NCBI GenBank assembly: GCA_014155875.1
Contig: JACEFZ010018119.1
Coordinates: 283,501 to 347,500, forward strand
Direction: 5' to 3'
Source of the DNA: Cepaea nemoralis
Lineage: Eukaryota > Mollusca > Gastropoda > Stylommatophora > Helicidae
DNA: 64,000 bases
Of the stretch, positions 54,381-64,000 are shown in pieces. Each line of letters opens with the position of its first letter. The stretch's first letter is position 1. The translations under genes were made by a program, and so were the position numbers. The notes beneath the pieces are model-generated. The model ran no database searches and had not been told where the DNA came from. It saw only the letters and a program-made list of their open reading frames with translations.

Positions 54381-54633
54381 CGGTCTCCCTGGCCTAGGGG
54401 TTTAACCTTTCTTTCTCTGTAGTCCCATATAACCTCGCAAATAACGTGATGTGCGTGAGAATCGGTAGCGGTTCTCACCGCGTCGGCAACTTAGGGGTAT
54501 GTGAGCCGGTCGCTCAGAAAGCAATGGCAAACTACTGAGCGTAATTTTGCCAAGAAATCAACAATCATCTCAAAGATGCTGATGTTGGAAGCGATGTCCT
54601 GTAAAAGTATATGCGAACAACAACAAAAAATTT
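54381..54633 (+). mobile_element. tRNA-derived SINE (family S)
   Basis: 253 bp with duplication TATTTGCTAT (54371-54380, 54634-54643). A box CTGGCCTAGGGG, B-box-like GCGGTTCTCACC, body GAAAGCAATGGCAAACTACT, TGCCAAGAAATCAACAATCA, 3' GATGTCCTGTAAAAGTATAT and a CAACAACAAAAAA tail. Confidence 0.92.
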
Positions 54634-54643
54634 TATTTGCTAT

Positions 54644-55548
54644 AGATGAAAAAAGACAATTCCCCCTGTGCTCTGTCACTTATCAAGACTACAAACATAC
54701 ACACGTACACAGCGTTTTCAATCTAAACTAAGTGTTGTTGTTGTTTTGTTTTTTTTATTGCATAACAAAAGGATTTGCTATTTTTGCTTAAAAATAATCA
54801 GTGATGCTAAATAATTATGTAGTAGCATTAAAGATACGAGTTTCTTAATCAAGTACAATTTTTGTGACCGTTGATACAATGTAAGATCGTTTACGATATC
54901 TCAATAAAGCATGGACATTGATTAATAATGATATAAAGTCTACAGACAACAATTTCACATTAATGTGCCTATACCACACTTACAAGTCACAGGTAAAAGA
55001 CAATTATGGGTGTGGTAATACGGCTGCCCTTGGGAACCGTCCTACGTGAAGAAAATATCACCTGAAATAGCGGGGGATGTCCACATTGGGATGGCAGGCT
55101 TCCTTCTCTTGCTGATTTCTCCTCGAAGATACATGGTTGGCTGGGTCTGGTTCCCAAAGTGTAATGTCCAACAATGATACTAGTGAATGCAATGATCTGG
55201 TGTGCAGTGGGACACTGCGTCAAAGCTGATACTCTTCACTTAGACACATAATGCAAATATATATATGATTATTGGGAAGAAAAAGCTGTCGCCTTGACAC
55301 TGACCACATGGCCCACACGAGAACCGATTGGTCTTTACAAATATTTTGCTAGAACCATATACTCAATGCGGCTAAGACTTGTAACAGTGACCTTTACTTT
55401 TCTTAACTTACTTATAGTCACACAGACACCGTTCTCCAGAGAAGCCACAAGCTAAATCTAGATCTGGTACAGCGGTAGAGCTTTTGTTAAAAGCAATAAG
55501 AGCAACAAGATCAACATCAAAATTGGCAAACAAAGAAAAAAGATCAAC
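54644..55548. other. Unassigned intronic stretch
   Basis: AT-rich; no repeat or additional exon recognised. Splicing of the flanking exons is in phase without one. Confidence 0.5.
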
Positions 55549-55720
55549 CTGCCAGTCGGTCTCCCGTCCATACACACGTATATATCATTGTCTATGTTGT
55601 AGACATCGCTGGAGTCACTCATTACGACGAAACCATCTGACATGACAACCATGTCGTTCAAGTGTACAGGACGTCTGCCATTGACGGGCGTGTTGACGGA
55701 ATATAAGAGCCGGTAGTTTC
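55549..55720 (-). CDS. APMAP: APMAP-like gene, exon b
   Basis: 172-bp exon: acceptor GATCTGTACAG before 55720, donor GGCAG|GTTGAT at 55549/55548. Encodes (G)NYRLLYSVNTPVNGRRPVHL, NDMVVMSDGFVVMSDSSDVY and NIDNDIYVCMDGRPTG(R). The N-D-x-x-V-x-x-D-G-x-x-x-x-x-D-S-S motif contains the Asn-Asp pair expected at the central metal site of these propellers. Both split codons match the neighbours. Confidence 0.94.
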
Positions 55721-55841
55721 CTGTACAGATCAGTCAGTGCTGCGTTAACTTTGACACGAACATGAGATTATGCACGTTGGAAAATGGTAAAAGTTCATCA
55801 CTATACATTCTACGCACTGTCAGACATTAATCAATCAATCA

Positions 55842-57060
55842 ATCATGTGCCATGCCGGAAAGCGTGGGCGGTCATGACTAGCCATTTAACTCGGTCACCA
55901 GTGTCGTGGATCAGCTCAGTGTTCCTGTCTCGTCCATGCCATGTGGCCAAGCCATCCAGGTATTTTCCTCTCGGTCTTCCTCTTGGTCTGTTCCCTTCGA
56001 TCTTACCAGTAGTCACTAAGTTCTCTAATACATTCTTCTCATAACATGTCCAAAAAATGTTGACTGTCTACGTCTAATTTCTCTAATCAGTTTATGATGT
56101 TCATTTGTCTCCTGTAGTACTAGGTCATTTGTTTTTCTATCTCTCCATGGTATTCTTTGCATTTTCCTCAGAAACCACATTTCTGCAACCATCAGATGTT
56201 TTTCAGCTTAACTGCACATTGTCCAAGTTTCACATCCGTACAAAAGAACAGGCTCTATGTATCCCCTCAACACTCTTTTTCTTATTTCAATTGACATCTT
56301 TTTATTGGTCAGAATGTTTTTCATCTTGCTAAAAGCTACTTTCGCCATGGCGATTCTTGTTCTAATCTCTTCAAAGCATCTCCCATCAGATGTTATGACT
56401 GCTCCGAGATAATTCACTTGTTGAAGAATATTCCCATTTACTTGTATATTACATTGTGGTACTTCGTTCTTCCTAGTGACGATCATAATCTGTGTCTTTT
56501 TAAAGTTTAATTCTAGTTGCTCACTGTGTACAACAACCGCGTCTACTAATTGTTGCAGACCTGCGCATTGTCCGCAATCAATACTGTATCCTCTGCATAT
56601 CTAATACTATTGATGTTTCGTCCTCCATTGCTGACTCCATTTATATCTTCTACATTTCTGAAAATATTTTCACTGTACAGGACAAAAAGATCTGGAGATA
56701 TTACACACCTCTCTTAATAGGCTGATATTGTCCTCTTTGTTTTATGTTCTCTAAATTGTCGTCGTTGTTTAACGTCCTAACATTCATGTTGCTAATATTT
56801 TAATGTCTCTGTCCTTGTCTTGCGATGATTAGTATTTAGGCGAATTATAATGTACTAGGCACTTTTAAAGAGGTATTTTCCCGTTGCTTTCCTCTATGGC
56901 AGTTACCATACTGGCCGTGTGACCGTAACCATTGTCTCTCGAAAGAGATCCTCTGCCTGCCGTCGCGAAGCTTGAGGCCTTAACCAACAAGTATCTTTCG
57001 GCTGCCCTCAAAGTTTCATCCACCACCTTCCGTGGCTTCTTTTGAATACTTCCAATAAAC
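55842..57060 (-). mobile_element. Family B LINE, internally deleted
   Basis: 3' end at 55842 (AATC-type tail), conserved C-terminus, then thumb frame 56486-56208 (MIVTRKNEVPQCNIQVNGNI, VNYLGAVITSDGRCFEEIRT, RKRVLRGYIEPVLLYGCETW), RT remnants to ~56710, then an abrupt jump to the start of the endonuclease (NVRTLNNDDNLEN) and a 5' leader-like stretch to ~57060. So most of endonuclease and RT were deleted. Confidence 0.78.
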
Positions 57061-57354
57061 GAATACGAAATGACACACCATAATCCGGAGGAAAATACTA
57101 AACAGCGTAAAACACTAAACAGCGTCTCCCGAAAAATAAACGCATCACATCGTCGCCATTTTTACTAGGACATAAAAGGGTGACGAGACTGGAATACCGT
57201 ACTGAGATCAATTCTGCAAATATTGCATTAACAACTTCTTCTACTTATAAAGGTAAGAGAAATTATACCTTAGATTTTTTTTTAACATACAACTCCATCG
57301 GACCTGCGTGAGCAAAGCAGCTCATCTGGGCATTGCTTGGAGTTTATTGAGAAT
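57061..57354. other. Unassigned intronic stretch
   Basis: No recognisable content. Confidence 0.4.
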
Positions 57355-57640
57355 CCATCCATCATCCATCATGTGCCACGTCGGTAAGCGTGGGCGGTCA
57401 TGATTCGCCATTTCATTCGATCACCAGAGTCGTGGATGAGCTCAGTGTTCTTATCTCGACCCTACCACGTGGTCTAGCCATCCAGGTATTTACTTCTCTG
57501 TCCTATCTTGTTCTCTTCCCCCTCGATCTTACCAGTTGTCACCAAGTTCTCCAATTAATTTCTTTAAATTCGTCAGAATTCACAATATTGTGACTGTCTA
57601 CGTCTAATTTCTCTAATCAGTTTATGATTTTAGTTTGTTT
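57355..57640 (-). mobile_element. Family B LINE 3' fragment
   Basis: CATCCATCATGTGCCACGTC, GGTAAGCGTGGGCGGTCATG and the following C-terminal codons (minus strand), plus the LIREIRRRQ-like segment at ~57595. Contains a small internal deletion. Confidence 0.8.
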
Positions 57641-57671
57641 CTTGTATTGAGAATACAATATCTACAATTCT

Positions 57672-57933
57672 TAGATGAAACATGACGGTAGATAAAACTT
57701 GACCGTAGATACAACATGACCTTAGATGAAACATTACTTAGATAAAACATTACTGTACATGAAAAATCTAAGTAGATGAAATATTACTGTAGATAAAACC
57801 ATGACCTTAGATGAAACATTACTGTAGAGGAAACATTACAGTAGATGAAGCATTATTGTATAAACATTACCGTAGATCAGTGGTTCACAACCGGTGGGGA
57901 ATTCCCCGCCCCCAAGGGGGAATTTTAGATTTT

Positions 57934-57965
<32 letters not shown>

Positions 57966-58410
57966 ATTAAGATTATTTCAAGATCGCGTTAATACAAGAA
58001 CATATTACTTGTTATTGTTTTTCCCTCCATACTTTGCAGTTTTGCACTTCTCGCCCTTCTGAAATTCATTTTATAACGTAAGTAGACCAGCAAATCACGT
58101 TTTATGTAGGCATCTAGACTTGTTCTAGTATGTGTTATTAAATTTAGCTTCCATTTTTTACACATATTGTGTAGGGGCTTGGGGGGGGGGGGGGTGATTT
58201 ATGGGGAGGAAATACGAAAAGGGGGGGGGGGGGAGAATGACGTTCTAAAAATATGGTGAAGGGGGGCACGGACCAACAAAGGTTGAGAACCACTGCCGTA
58301 GATGAAACATCACCGTAGATGAAACATTACCGTAGATGAAACATTACCATATATGAAAAATTACCGTAGATGAAACATGACCGTAGATGAAACATTACCG
58401 TGGATGAAAC
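57672..58410. repeat. ~18-bp minisatellite (GTAGATGAAACATTACCG)
   Basis: More than 20 diverged units on both sides of a hAT-type MITE (57878-58295). Units right of the insertion are more uniform than those left of it. Confidence 0.93.
57878..58295. mobile_element. hAT-type MITE
   Basis: 418 bp; ends CAGTGGTTCACAACC and, inverted, CAGTGGTTCTCAACC; 8-bp duplication CCGTAGAT (57870-57877 and 58296-58303). No transposase. It carries long G tracts (one of ~28 G near 57937). The duplication length and terminus are hAT hallmarks; because the target is itself repetitive, the duplication alone is weaker evidence than usual. Confidence 0.88.
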
Positions 58411-58982
58411 ATGACCAGCCTAGGCCTAACCTCAGCCAGCATGCACGTGCTGTGCTTAATTATGACTTTGTCACTTCCCAGTGAGTTACTCTGCAGATGT
58501 GAACCTTTAGTGCCGATGTTGCACACACCTCTGGTGTCTTGGTTTGGGGAGGGAAAGGAGAGTTTTGTTAACCAGTGGCCGTGGTGATGGTGATTTGTCA
58601 TCGTGCCGTGTGAAAGGTCGCAACTTCAGCCTCTCTCTAATTGGTACTTATGGTTTTCGGCACTCAGGCGAACTGATCACCAATGCATTGGACTTAGAGA
58701 GTTAAAACTTAAGATTTTCCTTGGGAGCCACAACCAACAATCTAACCATGCAGTCAATGAGCTCAATTATTTAAGCACATTTTCCATGTGTACAGATTAA
58801 CAAATTCACAAATGTTGATTGTCGTTCGCAGAAGTAGAAGAAAGAATTTGAGATCGCTGATCAATAATTGTTGATCAACGTGTTTATGCGCTGGCTTAGT
58901 GGCATAAGAAGTTCCGAAAGTTGATAGTTTTCGTGTGCCCCGCTATCGACCTCGATGAGGACTTCATTCTTTCGGAACTAGT
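58411..58982. other. Unassigned intronic stretch
   Basis: Only a small inverted repeat AGTTCCGAAAG (58910-58920) / CTTTCGGAACT (58969-58979) stands out. Confidence 0.5.
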
Positions 58983-59396
58983 CAAATTAATCTTTGAGTT
59001 GAGTTGAGTTGAGTTGAGTCAAGAACCGACATCACAGCACTCGGGATATTACCATATTTGTTCCGCCCTCGTCTGCAACAGCCAGTGAAGAGTCCCAATA
59101 TTAATTATACCATTAGTAGTCTGACTATATGTCTGTCTGGTCTTTCCTTGGACTTTAGAGTATCGGCCAGATCCTCTGGTCATTTTCTACAGTACCATTC
59201 TCTCCTAGCTGTGAGGATCTACCCGTTCTTCTGCACTATACACGCGATTCCAAATGACCCCCGACCACATCTGCCTTATTATGCAACAATATCCTACCAA
59301 GTAGTGCACACCCAGCCATTCTGTCCGCCTGCTCGTTTCCCACCAATCCAGTATGTGGAGGTTTAAGGTGTCACGAACAATGCCGCGAATGAACAA
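58983..59396 (-). mobile_element. RNase-H LINE 3' relic, copy R4
   Basis: Minus strand: remnants of GNEQADRMAG-like and Cys-motif regions ending GTGCTGTGATGTCGGTTCTT and a (ACTCA)n tail (on + TTGAGTTGAGTTGAG). Decayed, with stops. Confidence 0.72.
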
Positions 59397-59738
59397 ATGT
59401 TATGTGTGTATTCACATCAGTCGGTCAACAACCAGAACATAGCAAGAAATAACTGAAGTAGATTTCTGGGTACAGTACACCTTTTTGTCTACATTCAATA
59501 GACATACTTCCCATTTGTCAAAACTACCGGACCATATTCATTTAATTGGTTCAATTATATCTCCAAATTCGTTGTCTGTCATAAAAACTGCCATCTACTG
59601 CCCATTATAGTACCTTGTGGGAGGGGGAGGGGGGGGGGGGGGTCCTTGAGCCTGAGGACAGTCAGTCGTCTGATATCAACTAATATGTTGACAAGTGCTA
59701 CAAAAATTTAAAAAAAATAAAAAATAACAAAGACCTAC
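59397..59738. other. Unassigned intronic stretch
   Basis: Contains a G-rich tract at ~59622-59642. Nothing else. Confidence 0.4.
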
Positions 59739-59849
59739 CAGTTATAGGGTGGACAATGAACAATCCTCTGAACGTGTCCAGTGCCAGAAGGTAACCATTG
59801 GGTGGATATAGTCGTAAACTTGTCAGTTGACCACACTCATATTTGCCAA
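59739..59849 (-). CDS. APMAP: APMAP-like gene, exon a (first visible)
   Basis: 111-bp exon: acceptor CCACCAAACAG before 59849, donor ACTG|GTAGGT at 59739/59738. Encodes (V)GKYECGQLTSLRLYPPNGYL then LALDTFRGLFIVHPIT(G). It matches the C-G-x-P-x-G-x-R-x-x-x-x-x-x-L-x-x-x-D-x-x-x-G-L-F-x-x-x-P-x-T-G segment of strictosidine-synthase-like proteins (second-third blade). It enters with two bases of a split Val codon, so at least one upstream exon exists. The N-terminal membrane anchor and first blade are not in the recognised sequence. Confidence 0.9.
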
Positions 59850-59939
59850 CTGTTTGGTGGGATTATGCAAACAGAAATAATTGACAAAGAAACATGAAAC
59901 ATTGGAATATTTATAGATCTCTACACACCAGAAACCGGC

Positions 59940-60165
59940 GCATATGGCGAAAGGGTTGCGAACGCGAATAGCAATTCCGCATGCCGCGTTTACAATCAGT
60001 TGCAGGTGATTTGAAGCAGACCGCCTTATGTTGAATTTTAACAATGGTATGAGTGTCGCTCGTTCTGAAAGCAATGGCAAACTACAGAACGTAAACTTGC
60101 TTAGTGGATCACACACAGTCAACAATGATGGGGTTGATTGTGATGTCCTGTAAAGGATACACAAC
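59940..60165 (+). mobile_element. SINE family S, variant-head copy
   Basis: GGCGAAAGGGTTGCGAACGC head, GCAGACCGCCTTATGTTG, then the shared body GAAAGCAATGGCAAACTACA and GATGTCCTGTAAAGGATACA. Confidence 0.82.
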
Positions 60166-60289
60166 TAAATTTCTCACGCCAGAATCGCTTCCCTACCGAC
60201 CTGGTTGTCATGGATTTGAATCTACATCAGGGCCGATTTGTAAAACTTGACCTGGGCTCCCTGGTCGATTCAGCCTAAATGGATAAAAT

Positions 60290-60510
60290 GAAACATCTTG
60301 GGAAGTAAAGGCAGCCCATATGATATTGACCACGGACTGGGTCTAGCACCATATGACTAGTGAGCCATAAGGCACGTGAAAGGGCCCTTTGGTCTAAAGA
60401 ACTGGCACGGCCAGACGCGAGAGGTACATCGGGAGAATGATGCGCCCCGTCAACCAACACAGAACTGACGCTATGAACCGCCGGACGCGGTGCATGTGAT
60501 GCAAAGATAA
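60290..60510 (+). mobile_element. RNase-H LINE fragment, copy R5
   Basis: AARREVHRENDAPRQPTQN-like reading corresponds to the ARRERYIGKTKRLVNQHRT segment of copy R2, on the plus strand. Short, no tail seen. Confidence 0.55.
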
Positions 60511-60689
60511 TACCCCAACATGTAACTAACGTTCACACAATTTGCAATTATGGCATACCTGTGAACATTACAGTCAGCATAAAATCGCGATATATGACAA
60601 GAAATCTCGATGAAAGGAACAATACACACGGATACAGGCGAACTTTGCGACCAAATTCTTTATCAAGGAACAAGAAGAACAAAAGTAGG

Positions 60690-60700
60690 GGGGGGGGGGG

Positions 60701-60762
<62 letters not shown>
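60690..60762. repeat. Poly(G) plus (GA)n microsatellite
   Basis: About 15 G followed by ~29 GA units. Confidence 0.96.
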
Positions 60763-60764
<2 letters not shown>

Positions 60765-61800
60765 CAGAAAAACAAAAGTACTTAATTCGATAACTGAAAG
60801 TCACTCTCTTCGTGGCCTGTGGTCGATTTGTTGCATCTATTTCATACACCCTCATGTTCAAACCGTCTTTATCCTTTTTTGTGTTGGTCGCTTCCTGTTT
60901 TTGCTTTCAAAAATTAGCCTTTCATATCCGATTTCTCAAACCACTCTGACGTTTAATATGGAACAAGTATTTCCTGTTTTGAGACAACATGTTGTTTATG
61001 AACCTGTAAGCTGTTTTGTACATAATGTTGTAATTTCAATTATATTGAACATGTGTAATGACAATGCATGTATGTCCCTGATTTTCTCTGTTGCACCAAA
61101 GATCACAATTATACTAGTGTCATTTGGTACTGTTGGCCCTTTACATTTTAAGTTTTGTTGTCTTTGGTAATACTTTTTATACAACAAGGACATTGAATTT
61201 GCATTAGTTTTTTTTTTTTTTTATACTTAAACGGAGGAGGTTTCCTTTGCTAAATGTGTCAAACCCCTTCCCTCGCGTTAGGAAGATCATAAGTTGGTTT
61301 TTAATTGATGTCTTTTTATGTCATTCGACTCACGACAGCAGTTGTTTGGGAAATGCATGTGGAGCTGCGGTGTTCTTCCTGCGTGCAGCGTTTTTTGCGG
61401 GCTCACTTCGGAAAGAAGACCTAGGCGTTTGGGATAGAATCTAAAGCAATAAAAAATCTATTATGATGCCTTTAATTTGTTTAACTTGCACCGAATAAAA
61501 TGAATGAAAAACTAAAACAAAAATAAAGCGTAAGAAATACAACAAGACAAGCATGCAATAGAAGATTCTTATTCATTTTGGCAAACAAATAATGCAGACA
61601 GTGTATTTATTATATAGTAAAGGCTCCATTTTCACGCCACGACGCGGTTTTCGTGTAGACTGCTTGACCCATATTTTATACCAATCAAAGCTCGCCGTGC
61701 AATGCTGGCAATATTAAATGACATCTTCTCTCTTGCCCCTCCCCCACTACATCTGCCCCCCCCCCCCCATAACTTCCCGTTGTGGCGACATACTCCAGCT
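60763..61800. other. Unassigned stretch
   Basis: No firm homology. A poly(C) tract sits at ~61757-61770. Confidence 0.45.
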
Positions 61801-61805
61801 TTCCA

Positions 61806-61806
61806 C

Positions 61807-61842
<36 letters not shown>

Positions 61843-62640
61843 CTGACTGATTGGGTGTAGGAACCGAAATCACAGCATTCTGGGCATTTCCATAAGCGCT
61901 CCGTTCCCATCCTCAGCAGCCAGCGAAGAGTTCCAACACCAATAGTACCAGTAGCAAACTGATTATATGTCCGTATCGCCTTTCGTCTGAGCGTCAAGCG
62001 TCGGCCAGATACCCTCGTCTACTTGATGTCTCATTCTTGCCAGACCATGGTGATCCATTTGCTCCTCCGAGGTGTACACGTGCTCCCACAAGGCCGCAAC
62101 CACGTCTGCCTTGTCATGCATCAATACTCCCCAAGTTTTGCAGAGCCAGCCAGTCTGTCCGCCTGTTCATTCCCCAGCACACCGGTATGCCCCGGAGAAA
62201 AGATCCAGGCGATACTTGCCACCTGTGACCTCCGAAGCGAAGCAAGCCACTCTGCACGAAGCTTGCCTGTCCTCACCTTCCTAAGCATGCTTTCTGAGTC
62301 AGTTACAATCACAATGTGTGTGTGTATCGTATTCTCGATCCAGCGGAAAGCTGCAGTGACCGCCACCACCTCCATTCATAAGTTAGATGTGATATCATAT
62401 GCCAGGCTCTCCTTCATCAAACGTCGACCATTAGCTTTTGCTAAGAATCCCCAGGCACTTATCCTACCTCTCAACACCGAACCATCTGTGTAGATAATCA
62501 CATCACCCGGGCGAGCGTTATCCTGAATTAGTTGCTGGATTTCCACTTCCGTGGCCCCTACTGGCCACTCCCTGCACTCCCGGCTCAATGTTATTATAAC
62601 TCTGCACAAGACTGACTGCTCCACTAGTACTCTGATTCAC
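61806..62640 (-). mobile_element. RNase-H LINE 3' fragment, copy R3
   Basis: Minus strand: VIIYTDGSVLRGRISAWGFL (Asp), one TGA nonsense codon at 62376-62378, then MEVVAVTAAFRWIENT (Glu), IVIVTDSESMLRKV (Asp), GHTGVLGNEQADRLAG (His/Asp), and after a shift TLRWLLRMGTERLWKCPECC. Ends GTGATTTCGGTTCCTACACC followed by a (TCAA)n tail (+ strand TTGATTGATTGA). All RNase H catalytic residues persist. Confidence 0.87.
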
Positions 62641-62769
62641 TCCTCTCCTCGCCTAATATTCTCCAAAATGCACACCTGTGTCTGATCGTATTCTCCGCCT
62701 GAGCCATCCATGATTTTTCTCTTATCAGTCGCTGACCCTTAACTGCACCCAGCGCCTCAAAACATACCC

Positions 62770-63100
62770 AAGGAATGTGGACTGTCTCCATGTCATGCGA
62801 GTAACCAGGTCTCTTTGTGAGTTAACTTCTTTCAAGATGACTTCATTAATTTGTATTGTCCGTCCAGGGTGTTCACATCAGTCGTCTATAAAACCACATC
62901 CCCCGACCTCCTGCATAATTCCACAAATGTCTGCTATATTTACTATTCCGTACATCAAGAGTGGCCACATATAGGTGAACCCTTTCCCTCGACTCGCTGG
63001 ACAAAGATAAATTGCAGAGAATATTTTTTGTCTTGTGAAATTCTGCTTCTGCTTGTGTTATTCTGTATTTAACTTCTTTAATACATGTGTACGCCAACAA
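62770..63100 (-). pseudogene. EN-RT LINE C-terminal relic
   Basis: ITQAEAEFHKTKNILCNLSL then SSESRERV, and further on RDLVTRMTWRQSTFLGYVLR: the thumb and C-terminal parts of an A/B-type LINE in different frames. Short and decayed. Confidence 0.65.
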
Positions 63101-63384
63101 ATCGAGTTGATTCTTTTGTGGCCTATTAGGCTCGCATAAATGGCCTTTCAGACATTTTAGGCCATGCTAGTAAAGTAGTGATGAGCATTCATGATTTAGT
63201 ATCAAGCTCATTCTTTCCATAACTAAAGCGCACACGAATGGTTGGAAATTTAGCAGCAAACACTCAAGCGAATAAAAGAGACACGTGCGATAATCTCAAG
63301 AAAACTAACACTAAGTAATATGAAATATTAAGTCAGGAAACTATATCAATGCGCTTGGGAATTCCCACACATGTTCTCCGTCTT
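63101..63384. other. Unassigned stretch
   Basis: No recognisable content. Confidence 0.4.
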
Positions 63385-63393
63385 ATTCAGTAG

Positions 63394-63728
63394 ATGGGAC
63401 GCAGAGGTGTTTCCAAGGCACCAGGGTCGGGTTATATACTGGCCAAGACCTACTCACGAGTCCTCGTCGAGCGTCCTGGGCAACAGGTCCCTTCGGGGTC
63501 CTGGCTAAAGTCAGTAGGAACGCCGATTCCTCCGAAGTCGGAGAGTGTCTGCCTGTACGGCGAGGAACCGCCAGTCTGCACACCAATAAGCCAGACATGG
63601 GACAACAGATACTCACGCAAACCTCAGGTCCTGTATGACACCACACTGATGTTGGACAACAGGATGCCTTCATCCGACATACAGGACTCTGCGTTGGAGC
63701 TCAAGCCAACGAACACAAGCAAGCAAGC
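63394..63728 (+). mobile_element. (AAGC)n-tailed element, copy 2
   Basis: 335 bp, nearly identical to 42305-42644; flanked by ATTCAGTAG (63385-63393, 63729-63737). Ends in CACAAGCAAGCAAGC. Open frames on both strands are not conserved with any protein I recognise. Confidence 0.87.
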
Positions 63729-63737
63729 ATTCAGTAG

Positions 63738-64000
63738 CCAATGAAGTGTTCCTATGCAGGTGGTACCTGTGGTGGCCTGAATGAACATCCGCTAGCATTA
63801 TCCTCTACTGCTTACGTGCCGTCCCGACCCTCTGCTCACTCCCGGCTGGAGCAAATTCACGTAAAACATGTCCACGTGCTTCTGTAATATTAAAGCCGGC
63901 GCAAAAATGGATGTAGCTGAAAGAGGAGATGCAAATCGATAATAAAAATATTAAACACAAATGTGGGTACACGTAACTGAGAAGACGTACTTTCAGTATT
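63738..64000. other. Unassigned stretch at window end
   Basis: No exon of the beta-propeller gene could be identified with confidence here. Confidence 0.4.

Noticed and set aside
60610..61170. 186-codon frame containing GERERERE
   Set aside because: Arises from poly(G)/(GA)n; the rest has no homology that I recognise.
63765..63910. Possible upstream exon of the beta-propeller gene (TTACAG and GCAC|GTAAGC borders on the minus strand)
   Set aside because: The encoded residues do not resemble the family and the split Val codon expected at 59849 cannot be matched with confidence.

Overview
The window is animal (metazoan) genomic DNA, almost certainly from an invertebrate. It has short coding exons bounded by GT-AG introns, no operons, and is packed with eukaryotic transposable elements: non-LTR LINEs, tRNA-derived SINEs, Ty3/gypsy-type LTR elements, a Penelope-like element, mariner, Tigger and hAT remnants, foldback MITEs, and many micro- and minisatellites. 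Lophotrochozoan (for example mollusc) or basal deuterostome origin is a guess from the repeat mix; the species cannot be read from the sequence.

One host gene is visible. Six exons on the minus strand (59739-59849, 55549-55720, 53449-53583, 50852-51044, 36963-37065, 35717-35874) join with consistent phases into the last ~290 residues of an APMAP/strictosidine-synthase-like six-bladed beta-propeller protein ending at a stop at 35717. Its introns hold most of the repeats between 36 and 60 kb; the largest intron is 13.8 kb. The N-terminal exons were not found and probably lie beyond 64 kb.

Layout. 0-1.7 kb: C-terminal half of a Tx1/L1-like LINE ORF2 with a 3' hairpin. 1.9-4.6 kb: diverged tandem array. 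4.6-6.4 kb: microsatellites and a LINE tail. 6.4-7.2 kb: deleted Tigger. 7.8-10.2 kb: two LINE fragments, a tailed insert and a mariner relic. 10.8-14.5 kb: minus-strand EN-RT LINE split by a SINE that is itself split by a second SINE. 14.5-18.7 kb: RNase-H-bearing LINE split by a ~2-kb solo LTR. 18.9-31.3 kb: what looks like a (TA)n locus expanded by successive insertions: a LINE carrying a 7.56-kb LTR retrotransposon, then another LINE carrying an RNase-H LINE fragment, then a SINE. 31.4-35.6 kb: LINE relics, a 27-bp minisatellite and a foldback element. 35.7-59.9 kb: the host gene and its repeat-filled introns. 60-64 kb: SINE and LINE remnants.

The most notable element is the LTR retrotransposon at 19985-27546. 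Its RT, RNase H and integrase are Ty3/gypsy-like, but the domain order is gag-protease-integrase-RT-RNase H. Integrase C-terminus and RT N-terminus lie in one uninterrupted reading frame, so the order is not an artefact of two adjacent elements. This matches the rare Gmr1-type gypsy elements. It has 486/502-bp LTRs with TGTCAG...CTGACA ends, a 5-bp target duplication (GCCAC), near-identical LTRs, and a coding region broken by a frameshift, an RT deletion and a nonsense codon.
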